The notes under the pieces were generated by a model. The model made no database searches. It was given only the letters and a program-made list of their open reading frames with translations, and was not told the origin of the DNA. Shown here in pieces: positions 1-7,892 of a stretch of 22,026 bases of DNA (positions are counted from its first letter, which is position 1; each line of letters opens with the position of its first letter). The translations under genes were made by a program, and so were the position numbers. Origin of the DNA: Bact-19 sp038319215 (GTDB lineage: Bacteria > Bacteroidota > Bacteroidia > Bacteroidales > ML635J-15); contig JBBQCZ010000057.1 in assembly GCA_038319215.1 (NCBI GenBank), forward strand, positions 1 through 22,026, in the 5' to 3' direction.

Positions 1-71
1 CCTTCGTCTGGTGTAGCAAACATACTTATTGCGAAAACAGTACTTAAAAACAATAGTATTCCTTTCTTCAT
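1..71 (-). CDS. Exported protein, N-terminal fragment only (cut by window edge)
   Basis: The minus strand opens with ATG at 69-71 and reads MKKGILLFLSTVFAISMFA, then TPDEG, before the window ends. This is a typical signal peptide: two lysines, a hydrophobic stretch, and a probable signal peptidase I cleavage after SMFA. Only about 23 codons are present, so the mature protein cannot be identified. It lies downstream of the T9SS propeller-like gene on the same strand, across a gap of about 100 bases in which no terminator is visible, so it may be transcribed with it or from its own promoter. Confidence 0.7.
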   Translation of the reverse strand, partial: MKKGILLFLSTVFAISMFATPDE

Positions 72-174
72 AATAAATGGATTATTTAAATATTTAGTTA
101 TTTTATTAATCACAAAGTTGCAAAAAATATTAATACCAACAACTCTGTAAGTCTTAAAAATATCTTAAATATAC

Positions 175-1320
175 TTATATCTTAATGAAGCTTGATTTTA
201 TAGTGAAATTTTGTCCACTAAGTTCTAAAAAATACTTTCCAGATACCAATCCAGAAATGTCTATTTGTAGAGAATCTGTTAGAAATTGTTTTTTACATGA
301 TTTAATAACAACGCTACCTAATGTATCTGTTATTTTGTATCTAAATTTTTCAGAGTTTTGCAAACTAATATTTATGATGTCGGTTGCTGGGTTAGGAAAA
401 ATATCTAATTTGAAATCAGAGTTGCTAGTTGTAGTGCCAGAAGTTGGGAGAGTTATTTCGTACAATGATTGGATGTGACCAAGAAAATTTTCGTTTGTAA
501 TCCAAACTCTAGTATTGTCTCTAAAATAGGCACTTTCGGTCTGATAACCATTTAATTCTAATTCATATCTAACAGTTGTTCCGCCAAAAAAATCGTTTCC
601 ATCAAAATCAGAGAGTAAGAAAAAAATTGAAGGTGCCGGAACTCCATAAATATAGCCAATAAGACAAATTGTATTTGTTTCGGAATTATAATCGGCGCCA
701 CAAATAAGGCCTGTAGTGTTTAAAGTGTCTAGTCTTTCAGCAATATAATTACCCGCTATTTTTGGTAATGAATAAAGGTAACATTTCTTGTTTATCCAGT
801 TTTTTGAAAACAAATAAAGACTATTGTCTTTTGCAATCATTGCTTCGCAATCAAAATCTGAATTGTTACTTTTTGTCACCTCGGGATAAATGGATGAGTC
901 GTAGGTAAATGTTATTAATTCAGAATTGATTGTGTCAGTCATTTCGTCATCAAGTTCGCTTAGAAGTACTTTGTAAATCTGCAGATATTCGCGAGTCCCA
1001 TCATTATTACCAAAATCGCCTATGTATAAATAGTCTTCGTCTAAGCAAACATCTTCCCAATCGTAATTATCTGCATTGCGAATAAGCTTAAAAGAAATAA
1101 CAGAACCTGTTACAGTGTCGATATTGTAGAGTTTTGCTTCTCCACCCGAGTCGTTGTGTGTCCACAATTTATTGTTGTGTATTATTATGCCAGAAGTTTC
1201 TTGTACATCTGCCGAAATTGTTGTTATAAGTGCAGGTGTTTCAGTTTGGGCCTTAACTGTAAACTGAAAAAGAATGAAGACTGAAAGTGTTAAAAATAGA
1301 TTAATTATTTTCATCGGCAT
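175..1320 (-). CDS. T9SS type A sorting domain protein, propeller-like secreted protein
   Basis: This 381-residue protein has a signal peptide (about residues 1-25, ending VKAQ). Residues 40-290 carry repeated short beta-rich motifs, including a THNDSGG segment near residue 54 and DWED..YIGDFGNN at residues 87-106. I read these as blades of a beta-propeller, but I do not recognise a named enzymatic family. From about residue 300 the FPNP motif (308-311) and the GxYFLEL...I pattern mark a type IX secretion C-terminal sorting domain, which directs export across the outer membrane and surface attachment or release. An alternative start two codons in (ATG at 1312-1314) gives a more usual MKIIN start. 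The first codons overlap the end of fbp by 20 bases (14 with the alternative start), so the two genes are probably cotranscribed and translationally coupled. Confidence 0.85.
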   Translation of the reverse strand: MPMKIINLFLTLSVFILFQFTVKAQTETPALITTISADVQETSGIIIHNNKLWTHNDSGGEAKLYNIDTVTGSVISFKLIRNADNYDWEDVCLDEDYLYIGDFGNNDGTREYLQIYKVLLSELDDEMTDTINSELITFTYDSSIYPEVTKSNNSDFDCEAMIAKDNSLYLFSKNWINKKCYLYSLPKIAGNYIAERLDTLNTTGLICGADYNSETNTICLIGYIYGVPAPSIFFLLSDFDGNDFFGGTTVRYELELNGYQTESAYFRDNTRVWITNENFLGHIQSLYEITLPTSGTTTSNSDFKLDIFPNPATDIINISLQNSEKFRYKITDTLGSVVIKSCKKQFLTDSLQIDISGLVSGKYFLELSGQNFTIKSSFIKI

Positions 1321-2332
1321 TCAAGCTCATAAATTCTTCGGCTTTCTCGACCATGTTTTTCGAACCGGTAAAGAACGATACTCTTTGATGAATGTCGGTA
1401 GGTTGAATTTCAAGTATTCTCTTTCCATATCCATCGGTTGCCATTCCACCAGCTTGTTCTGCTAGAAAAGCAATAGGATTACATTCATACAAAAGTCTTA
1501 GTTTTCCACTTGGTGCAGAAGCAGTCTTTGGATAAATATAAATACCGCCTTTAAGTAGGTTTCTATGGAAATCGGCAACTAAAGAGCCAATATAACGCGA
1601 AGTGTATGGTCTATTCGTGTCGGGGTCGCTTTCTTGACAATATTTTATATATTTTTTCACTCCCTGTGGGAATTTTATGTAATTCCCTTCGTTAATCGAA
1701 TAAATTTTTCCACTTTTTGGCGTAACCATAAAGTAATGCGACAGACAAAATTCCCCAATAGAAGGGTCGTATGTAAAACCGGTTGTTCCTAAACCTGTTG
1801 TGTAAACCATCATTGTCGATGATCCGTAAATGATATATCCCGCAGCCATCTGTTTTGTTCCAGGTTGTAGAAAATCGGCTGGTGTTACTTTTTGTCCAGG
1901 AGGCGAAATTCGTCGGTAAATTGAAAAAATTGTTCCTACTGAAACGTTAACATCAATATTTGAACTTCCATCAAGTGGATCCATACAAATTACATAATTA
2001 CCATCGCGTGAAAGATCATCGTCAAATACGGTAATTTCATCACATTCTTCTGATGCTATCCCACAAACTATTCCAGATGCTTGCAACGCTTTAGTGAAGA
2101 TTTCGTCTGCATAAACATCAAGTTTCTGTTGGCTTTCTCCCTGAATGTTAATGTTGTCTGTCTCGCCTATAATGCTAGTTTCTATGCCAGCTTTATTGAT
2201 TTTATTATTTACAATCTTAGCAGCAAGACCAATGTGACTAAGTAGTCTTGATAATTCGCCTTTTGCATACGGAAATGCAGATTGTTTCTGAATTATTACT
2301 TCATTTAAGGTTAAAATACGGGATGTTGCCAT
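1301..2332 (-). CDS. fbp: Fructose-1,6-bisphosphatase, class I
   Basis: This enzyme hydrolyses fructose-1,6-bisphosphate to fructose-6-phosphate and phosphate in cytosolic gluconeogenesis. The 343-residue length is normal for class I. The metal-binding residues are all visible: SEE at 94-96, DPLDGSSN at 118-125 and the glutamate in YECNP at residue 283. The substrate-binding SRYIGS region (near 245) and the lysine in SGKLRLLYE (about 277) are also present. The gene starts at ATG 2330-2332. No Shine-Dalgarno motif is visible, which is normal for Bacteroidota. Its 3' end overlaps the downstream T9SS gene, and it diverges from the lipoprotein gene at 2437 across about 104 bases. Some Bacteroidota use a class III enzyme instead, so class I is mildly informative about lineage. 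Confidence 0.97.
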   Translation of the reverse strand: MATSRILTLNEVIIQKQSAFPYAKGELSRLLSHIGLAAKIVNNKINKAGIETSIIGETDNINIQGESQQKLDVYADEIFTKALQASGIVCGIASEECDEITVFDDDLSRDGNYVICMDPLDGSSNIDVNVSVGTIFSIYRRISPPGQKVTPADFLQPGTKQMAAGYIIYGSSTMMVYTTGLGTTGFTYDPSIGEFCLSHYFMVTPKSGKIYSINEGNYIKFPQGVKKYIKYCQESDPDTNRPYTSRYIGSLVADFHRNLLKGGIYIYPKTASAPSGKLRLLYECNPIAFLAEQAGGMATDGYGKRILEIQPTDIHQRVSFFTGSKNMVEKAEEFMSLNADENN

Positions 2333-2436
2333 AACTTGTAATTTTTCTGCTAAATTAAACTTTTATTTTTTTATATCATCAAATTATTCTACTTTTACTT
2401 TAGATAAATAATTTGTTAACCCTAAAAACGAATATT

Positions 2437-3090
2437 ATGAAAAAGAGAACACTCAATTTTTTATTTATTGCTGCAGCTACTCTTTTAATGTTTAGTTGTG
2501 TTATAAAGCAAGAAGTGTATTTTAATAAGGATTTTTCTGGAAATTATAAATATACTTATGATTTTACCGAGTATGTAAGCTATATGGCTGGCGACGAAGA
2601 AGGTAGCGATTCTTTGATGATGAAAAATGAAGACTTTGAAGAATATCTTCAATCTGTTAGAACTGCGCTTAAAGAAATAGAAGGAATTAAGGATGTTAAA
2701 ATTGTAAATGATGCCGATAATGGGTTAGTTTACTTTTCTTATAGCTTTACAAATGTAACTGCACTAAATTCTGCTTTAAAATATTCATCTTATATGGATC
2801 CTGAGCCACTTACAGATGCTCCATATTTTATTCAAAAGAAAAAAACTCTTACTTTTATTCGCCACGCGCAACCTAAAGAAGAGGTTGAAGAAGGCGCTGA
2901 GGACACCAGTTATATGAACGAAATGTTTAAATGGGATTTTACAATTAATTTTGAAGCTGACGTGAAAAAATTTGATGTTCAAAAGGATACAGCAGTTACT
3001 GTAAGTAATAATAACAAAAAATTTGCTGAGGGCGGGAATATTTTTGATGTTACTGCAAAAGAGTCAAAATGGGTGTTTAAAACTAAATAA
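2437..3090 (+). CDS. Small predicted lipoprotein of unknown function
   Basis: The start is set at the ATG at 2437, where an MKKRTLNF signal sequence begins. An upstream in-frame ATG at 2413 would add eight residues before the signal and is less likely. The hydrophobic core ends in LLMFSC, so cysteine 21 is a probable lipidation site. The 217-residue protein continues with a short beta-rich segment (QEVYFNKDFSGNYKYTYDF), then acidic and charged segments. I do not recognise the family. It has a dedicated terminator immediately downstream and diverges from fbp, so it is probably a single-gene transcript. No catalytic motif is seen; a structural or binding role at the envelope is a guess only. 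Confidence 0.8.
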   Translation: MKKRTLNFLFIAAATLLMFSCVIKQEVYFNKDFSGNYKYTYDFTEYVSYMAGDEEGSDSLMMKNEDFEEYLQSVRTALKEIEGIKDVKIVNDADNGLVYFSYSFTNVTALNSALKYSSYMDPEPLTDAPYFIQKKKTLTFIRHAQPKEEVEEGAEDTSYMNEMFKWDFTINFEADVKKFDVQKDTAVTVSNNNKKFAEGGNIFDVTAKESKWVFKTK

Positions 3091-3109
3091 TACTTGTGAT
3101 TTAATATTT

Positions 3110-3142
3110 AAAGCTCGGTTTTTTTTGCCGAGCTTTTTTTTT
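3110..3142 (+). terminator. Rho-independent terminator after lipoprotein gene
   Basis: AAAGCTCGG at 3110-3118 pairs perfectly with CCGAGCTTT at 3128-3136 around a nine-base T-rich loop. The right arm runs into a T tract reaching 3142. It lies 20 bases after the lipoprotein stop codon. The end of the T tract merges with a TAATTTTG box (3142-3149), which may be the promoter of the next gene. Confidence 0.9.
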
Positions 3143-3149
3143 AATTTTG
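3142..3149 (+). promoter_or_regulatory. Putative -7 box of the methyltransferase promoter
   Basis: TAATTTTG matches the Bacteroidota -7 consensus TAnnTTTG and lies 16 bases before the ATG at 3166. An upstream TTTTG (3123-3127) could be a -33 element, but its spacing of 14 bases is short. The box begins in the last base of the preceding terminator's T tract. The assignment is based on motif match and position only. Confidence 0.4.
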
Positions 3150-3165
3150 TAGAAAATAATTTTAA

Positions 3166-4128
3166 ATGAAATGTGTTGCCTGCCATAGTGAAGCATCGAT
3201 AAAGATTAGTGTTATCAATAAATTTGATGTTTATAAATGCCGTAATTGTGGTTTAATTTACACATCCCCATTGCCAGACGATGAGGTGTTGAATAGCTTT
3301 TATCAGGGCTTTTTATTTGAAAAACCTCAATTAAGTGATATTAAAAATCAAATCCCTAAAAAAAAGAAGGAACTTAAAAGGATATTTGATTTTAGTAGTT
3401 TTGATTTATCACAAAAGAATTTTTTAGATTTTGGGGGAGGAACGGGCCTGAGCTGGATTGCAGCTAAGGAAATAGGATTAGATGCTTATTATTTTGATAT
3501 TGATAAGCAAGCAAAAGAATTTGTAGTGTCAAATTTTGGTCTAGACGAATTACACTCCATTGATAACCCAAATGAATCAGAAAAAAAATTCGATTATATC
3601 CTGAGCGACAATGTAATTGAACATTTGAAAAATCCTGTAGATTTTGTTCAAAATCTTTATAATATTCTTAATCCTGGTGGTCAAATTGTTATTAAAACGC
3701 CCAGAGCATCTAATTGCGAGTCGTTTTTTATTTTCTCAGTATGGTTTTTAGTTTATTTTAAAAAAGCAGTTAAAGAGAATGGACTATTAAATGGCCTGAA
3801 ATCTACTTTTGTACATCGATATTGGCATTGTGAACCACCACGTCATTTGTATGGTTTTAGTGATCTTAGCTTCAAAAAAATGTTTGAAAAAACAATTGCT
3901 AATGAAGCAAGGGTTTCTGTTTCTTCATATATTTTGCCTGCTTTTAAATTTAGTATCGGGGATGTATTATTGCATGTAAAAAATCCAATTTTAAGATATG
4001 TACTGTTATTGATTTTTTTGCCTGTAATTATTCTTGAATTGCCTGTAATAGGGTTACGGTATTTGCTTATTTCACTAAAACTTATAAGTTTGTCGGGAAT
4101 GATTGTGAAAATCGAAAAACCTATCTAG
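3166..4128 (+). CDS. Zinc-ribbon class I SAM-dependent methyltransferase
   Basis: Residues 3-28 form a CXXC...CXXC zinc ribbon (C3, C6, C25, C28). It is followed by a Methyltransf_23-like Rossmann domain: motif I FLDFGGGTG at 86-94, the acidic end of strand beta-2 (YYFDID, about 108-113), SDNVIEHL at 147-154, and the LNPGGQIVIKTPR post-motif near 168-180. An HCEPPRHLYGFS segment (about 221-232) is typical of this family. The last 45 residues are strongly hydrophobic (LLIFLPVIILELP and following), which suggests membrane association. Proteins of this layout often modify sugars, lipids or small metabolites, but the substrate cannot be told from sequence. Length is 320 residues. Its stop codon directly abuts the stop codon of convergent ubiX, with no base between them. 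Confidence 0.88.
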   Translation: MKCVACHSEASIKISVINKFDVYKCRNCGLIYTSPLPDDEVLNSFYQGFLFEKPQLSDIKNQIPKKKKELKRIFDFSSFDLSQKNFLDFGGGTGLSWIAAKEIGLDAYYFDIDKQAKEFVVSNFGLDELHSIDNPNESEKKFDYILSDNVIEHLKNPVDFVQNLYNILNPGGQIVIKTPRASNCESFFIFSVWFLVYFKKAVKENGLLNGLKSTFVHRYWHCEPPRHLYGFSDLSFKKMFEKTIANEARVSVSSYILPAFKFSIGDVLLHVKNPILRYVLLLIFLPVIILELPVIGLRYLLISLKLISLSGMIVKIEKPI

Positions 4129-4707
4129 TTAGTTTTCGTCACCCCACCTTAAGGTATTATGCTCTATCCCCAAAAGATCAATAATCCTGTGAACAACAGA
4201 ATTTATTAAATCATCAATTGTTTGAGGTTTTAAATAAAACGATGGCGAAGCTGGCAAAATAATTCCACCTGCAAGAGTTACCAGTTCCATGTTTTTTATG
4301 TGAATCAAATTCAGAGGAGTTTCGCGGGTTACTAATATTAATTTCTTCCTTTCTTTTAGCACAACATCGGCTGTACGGCAAATTAAATTATCAGAACTGC
4401 CATGTGCAATTCGTCCAAGCGTACCCATACTACAAGGTATTACCACAAGCGCATCGGCAGTTGACGAGCCAGAAGCAAAAGGAACGTAAAAATCATTGTT
4501 TTGATAAATATTTACCGAAAAATCGGAGGTAAAATCACTACCTGTTTCATGAATAGCAACTTCCTTTCCAGTCTCCGTAAAAATCACATCTATCTTAAGG
4601 TTGTTTTCTTTTTGGAGTTTGCATAAATATTCTATAAGCGATTTCGCATAAATAGAACCTGAAGCGCCAGTTATTCCAATAACAATATTTAAGGGTTTAT
4701 TTGCCAT
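4129..4707 (-). CDS. ubiX: Flavin prenyltransferase UbiX
   Basis: UbiX joins a dimethylallyl group to reduced FMN to make prenylated FMN, the cofactor of UbiD-type decarboxylases. Family hallmarks are visible: GITGASGSIYA at 11-21 (FMN phosphate binding), the SS..ALVVIPCSMGT segment at 81-96, and RETPLN at 128-133. Length (192 residues) is standard. No ubiD-like partner lies in this window; Bacteroidota make menaquinone rather than ubiquinone, so the partner may belong to quinone or aromatic-acid metabolism elsewhere. The start codon overlaps the stop of the upstream barrel gene as TAATG (4705-4709), so it is the last cistron of the thioredoxin/Omp28 operon. No terminator follows. Confidence 0.95.
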   Translation of the reverse strand: MANKPLNIVIGITGASGSIYAKSLIEYLCKLQKENNLKIDVIFTETGKEVAIHETGSDFTSDFSVNIYQNNDFYVPFASGSSTADALVVIPCSMGTLGRIAHGSSDNLICRTADVVLKERKKLILVTRETPLNLIHIKNMELVTLAGGIILPASPSFYLKPQTIDDLINSVVHRIIDLLGIEHNTLRWGDEN

Positions 4708-5357
4708 TAAAATTCGTACTTAAGAGCAAGACTCATACTGTGATTGTACTGTCCTCGATTAAACCAATAAACTTGTCCTCCTGGATGCTCACGTACTGGC
4801 AAAAATATACACGTGTAAGAAAATCTCCAGTTTACTAGCCAATGCTGATTTAATCGGTAATTTAAGCCAATGTGATTTGCAAATTCGTACTTGCGAAATG
4901 GTCGAATTGGTGGAGGGATAGGACCATCACCAAAATCCTCTGTTCCTTTAATAAGATAAGAGTAGGAAAAACCAAAGTCAAAAAACAAATCGTTAGGGAA
5001 TTTATATTCAAATAATCCAGGAATGCCAATTTTATCTATTTTATATGTTGCGAAAATTGGGACTTCAATGTAATCCATGTTCATCGCATAATAAAAAACA
5101 ACGTATCCCGATTTGCTTTTTTGTACTTCCTTACTACCTTTTCTTTTATATTCAACACCAGCGAAAGCACCCCATTTATCATTAAAAGTATTTCTAACAA
5201 ATACTCCAGCTAAAGGTGAAATCTTATGGTAGCCACCATAATTATCCCCATCAACTTGCGAAATTGTTGTACCTAGAGTAATACCTCCGTAAAATGACTG
5301 CCCCGAAACGAGGCAGACATTTAGCAGAAGCAATATTGTTAGAATTTTTCTTTGCAT
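4707..5357 (-). CDS. Small outer-membrane beta-barrel protein (OMP_b-brl type)
   Basis: The 216-residue product has a signal peptide (MQRKILTILLLLNVCLVSGQ). Alternating hydrophobic and aromatic beta strands follow, and it ends in an aromatic residue (LALKYEF), as expected for BAM-dependent barrels. The start, GGITLGTTISQVDGD, and the AGVEYKRKGS and IEVPIFATY strands resemble the PF13568-type barrel common in Bacteroidota; I call the family from these features, not from a search. About eight strands would fit. The start overlaps the Omp28 lipoprotein stop as TAATG (5355-5359) and its own stop overlaps ubiX in the same way, so translation of the three genes is probably coupled. Its substrate or function is unknown. 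Confidence 0.85.
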   Translation of the reverse strand: MQRKILTILLLLNVCLVSGQSFYGGITLGTTISQVDGDNYGGYHKISPLAGVFVRNTFNDKWGAFAGVEYKRKGSKEVQKSKSGYVVFYYAMNMDYIEVPIFATYKIDKIGIPGLFEYKFPNDLFFDFGFSYSYLIKGTEDFGDGPIPPPIRPFRKYEFANHIGLNYRLNQHWLVNWRFSYTCIFLPVREHPGGQVYWFNRGQYNHSMSLALKYEF

Positions 5358-6205
5358 TATTCAATAATTCGTATCATTTCGGCTTGAAGAACTTCTTTAG
5401 TTTCATCATCGTAAACAAAAGCAACAATATTGCAATTATTTATGTTCCAGCTCGCATCTATTTTTAACGAATAATTTTTAGAAATAACATCCCCATTAGT
5501 AGTTAAATCGGTATTTGCTTTTATTATTTCGCCAAAGTTGCCGTTTAGTCCAGCTCTAAGAACATGATTGTGTTCATAATTTTCAATCTTGCCTCCCGGA
5601 AAATCATAGTCTGTTTGCCATTCAATGATTTCATCTTCAGTTACAAACACAATAAGGCTAAGTTTTCTGCTATTATTTACACTAGTTGTAATATTGATTT
5701 CTGTGCCAATTATGCTATCAGTAGAAAACTCTTGCTCTATATTTATTAAATATTCAGGATATGTAGAAATAATTTTTGCTATTTCTGTGCCCCATGATGT
5801 ATGATTAAAAAATTTATCGGTAGACAAGTTGTTTACTAATCCAATAGGAAGAGCTAACTCTCCATAAAAACCGATTCCGCCATCACGACCACCTAGGAAA
5901 TCGCCAATGTCGGTTCTAAAATCATAATGGAATGGAACAGTAGTATCTGTGTTTGAAACACGCGCAAAACTAGTGCAATGAATGGCAACAGGAACAATTG
6001 CATCTCCATAAATCCCTATCAAACTTTCAATAGTTTCATGTGCTCTAGGGCAGTTTCCGCATTTGTGTCCAGTAAAGTCATAAATAATAATTTTACGACC
6101 ATTCCAAACTACATTTCCTTCCTTAATATATGGTTCTTCAATTTTGTCGCAGGCCTGAAATACTGCAACTAAAATTAGTAAGAGTGCTAAATATTTTCTT
6201 TTCAT
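5357..6205 (-). CDS. Omp28-family lipoprotein with thioredoxin-like CXXC
   Basis: The start is placed at ATG 6203-6205 (MKRKYLALLLILVAVFQAC). A longer in-frame extension to 6289 would overlap the barrel gene upstream and lacks a signal. Cysteine 19 is the probable lipidation site, followed by the acidic DKIEEP segment, so surface exposure is possible. The body (282 residues) starts with a thioredoxin-like strand and motif, YDFTGHKCGNCPRAHE, with CXXC at C49 and C52. The C-terminal half shows the Omp28 pattern, with NHVLRAGLNGNFG then an Ig-like strand region and NIVAFVYDDETKEVLQAEM. P. gingivalis Omp28 is a surface protein of this family; thiol activity is inferred from the motif only. It is the third gene of the tlpA-like operon, 11 bases from the DUF6029 gene. 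Confidence 0.88.
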   Translation of the reverse strand: MKRKYLALLLILVAVFQACDKIEEPYIKEGNVVWNGRKIIIYDFTGHKCGNCPRAHETIESLIGIYGDAIVPVAIHCTSFARVSNTDTTVPFHYDFRTDIGDFLGGRDGGIGFYGELALPIGLVNNLSTDKFFNHTSWGTEIAKIISTYPEYLINIEQEFSTDSIIGTEINITTSVNNSRKLSLIVFVTEDEIIEWQTDYDFPGGKIENYEHNHVLRAGLNGNFGEIIKANTDLTTNGDVISKNYSLKIDASWNINNCNIVAFVYDDETKEVLQAEMIRIIE

Positions 6206-6216
6206 TTTACAAGTTT

Positions 6217-7875
6217 TTAAAAGGTTGATGAAATTGACAAAGCTATTCCGTTTGAGGCAGGAACATTTCGGCAAACGCCGCCAACACACATAACTCCTTC
6301 TCTTTGTTTTCCATAAGTAATTTGAATTCGACTACCACCTTGGATATACCCAAAACCAAAATTAATATAATGTGGTCGGCTGTCTGGGTTTTCATTTCCG
6401 TAATTCCAATTATCCATTACTGTGAAAAACCAGTTTGGAATGGTTAACTCCAACAAACCTAGACCCCAATTACCCTCGTCTTGTTTTGTAAATAGTCCCT
6501 GGAATTCTGTCTTTAACGCAACACCGCCATTGAATTTGTATGTCATATCTGCTATTGCAATATGAGCTAAAACATTTTCGTGACCCGCAACACCACGCAA
6601 TAAATTGTAGTTGTAAAACAAATTAACATACGATAAGTTGGTGTATATCTTTTTATTCCATTTCTTTGAAATTTCTATGTCCATGTCTTGGAAATATAGT
6701 TCGTCACCAATAGAAAAGAAGCTTGTATTATAACCCAATGTTCCAGAAGCAGACAATGGTGTTGAATCGTTTATTTGGGTTCTTTCAATATTATGAACTC
6801 TTGAATAGTTTAATGTTACTGTTGTTCCATATTTACCGCCAATAAAACTGTCTTTGTGAAATTTATAGATAATCTCGGCTTTGGCTCCCCATTCGCCATT
6901 TGGCTGACTTGCATAAGGATAAAATGCGGGAAGAGAATAAATATGATTGCGTGTTATCTCGGGTAAGGTGTTTATACTTAGGTCGGTAAGACTTGCATTT
7001 CTATCAGAACGGAAAGCCATATTGTCAACCCACTTCGTTCCAAGTATAATTCCTAATCCTTTCTGAGAATACGTTGCATTAACCAAAAAAGCTTGTCCAG
7101 GGCGGTAAATATAATTGTTGTCTGCCGATGGATCATTTATTTTGTAGGCATATTCAGAAATAACTGCAAATCCATTGTATTTAATGTCGATTCGACCAGC
7201 TCCAGCGCCAACATTATTTGGCAAATTGTAAACAGGATTATCTTCTTTTTGATATTTACTCACAAAACTTCCTCCAATACTTAACCTTAGATTGCTTTCG
7301 GAAAATGATGTAATCAAATCATTAAATTGAATTTCGCCATCAAAACCCCTGATAATACCTGGACCCAATTCCCAATACAACCTTTGTTTTCCAATCAGAC
7401 CTTTAATGTAAACACCAGGAAGTGGATTGTATTTTATCCTGAAGCCGTCCAAAGCATTATCAATTCCGAGCATTTTTTCTTCGTATGTTCTAAGAACAAG
7501 TCCATTTCCAAATTGCTCGTAAAAGTTACCTACAGTAATTTCGAGATTGTCATTGCTAAACATTGCCCATCTAACAGGGATGCCTACTCCGTCATTTATA
7601 CCTCCAGTGTTTGGATAGCCTAAAAGTGAATTAAAATATCCTTCATATCGAAATCCTGCAGAGAAGTTGCCTAAACTATATGCAAAATTTGCCCACGAGT
7701 TTGCTAGTACATTTTCGTCAACAGAAACTGCCCCAATTTTAGCATCCTCGATATAGTATTGAACATCACTTTGAAAATTCCCTGTAACTTGGCCGTAGCT
7801 GGGCTCCTCTTGTGCATATACAGAGAAAATTCCCAAGCCAAAAAGGCTTAGGAACAATATGTTAAATTTTTTCAT
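6217..7875 (-). CDS. DUF6029-family outer-membrane protein
   Basis: This 552-residue protein begins with signal peptide MKKFNILFLSLFGLGIFSVYAQ and then the family opening GQVTGNFQSDVQYYIED and GNFSAGFRYEGYFNSLLGY. The rest is a long series of amphipathic beta strands typical of a large outer-membrane barrel, ending in an aromatic residue (ISSTF). I recognise it as the Bacteroidota family DUF6029, whose function is not established. Its only two cysteines are C530 and C535 in the CVGGVC segment near the C-terminus. It sits 17 bases downstream of the TlpA-like gene and 11 bases upstream of the Omp28 lipoprotein gene, which suggests a joint role with thiol-active envelope proteins. Transport or scaffold function is open. 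Confidence 0.88.
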   Translation of the reverse strand: MKKFNILFLSLFGLGIFSVYAQEEPSYGQVTGNFQSDVQYYIEDAKIGAVSVDENVLANSWANFAYSLGNFSAGFRYEGYFNSLLGYPNTGGINDGVGIPVRWAMFSNDNLEITVGNFYEQFGNGLVLRTYEEKMLGIDNALDGFRIKYNPLPGVYIKGLIGKQRLYWELGPGIIRGFDGEIQFNDLITSFSESNLRLSIGGSFVSKYQKEDNPVYNLPNNVGAGAGRIDIKYNGFAVISEYAYKINDPSADNNYIYRPGQAFLVNATYSQKGLGIILGTKWVDNMAFRSDRNASLTDLSINTLPEITRNHIYSLPAFYPYASQPNGEWGAKAEIIYKFHKDSFIGGKYGTTVTLNYSRVHNIERTQINDSTPLSASGTLGYNTSFFSIGDELYFQDMDIEISKKWNKKIYTNLSYVNLFYNYNLLRGVAGHENVLAHIAIADMTYKFNGGVALKTEFQGLFTKQDEGNWGLGLLELTIPNWFFTVMDNWNYGNENPDSRPHYINFGFGYIQGGSRIQITYGKQREGVMCVGGVCRNVPASNGIALSISSTF

Positions 7876-7892
7876 GTCTTGTTTCCAGTTTT

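Noticed and set aside
185..478. Plus-strand ORF inside the T9SS propeller gene
   Set aside because: It is a shadow of the minus-strand gene, with no signal or family match; other antisense ORFs in the window were dropped for the same reason.
6206..6289. N-terminal extension of the Omp28 lipoprotein gene to 6289
   Set aside because: It overlaps the DUF6029 gene, lacks a signal sequence, and the MKRKYLALLL start at 6205 gives a normal lipoprotein signal.
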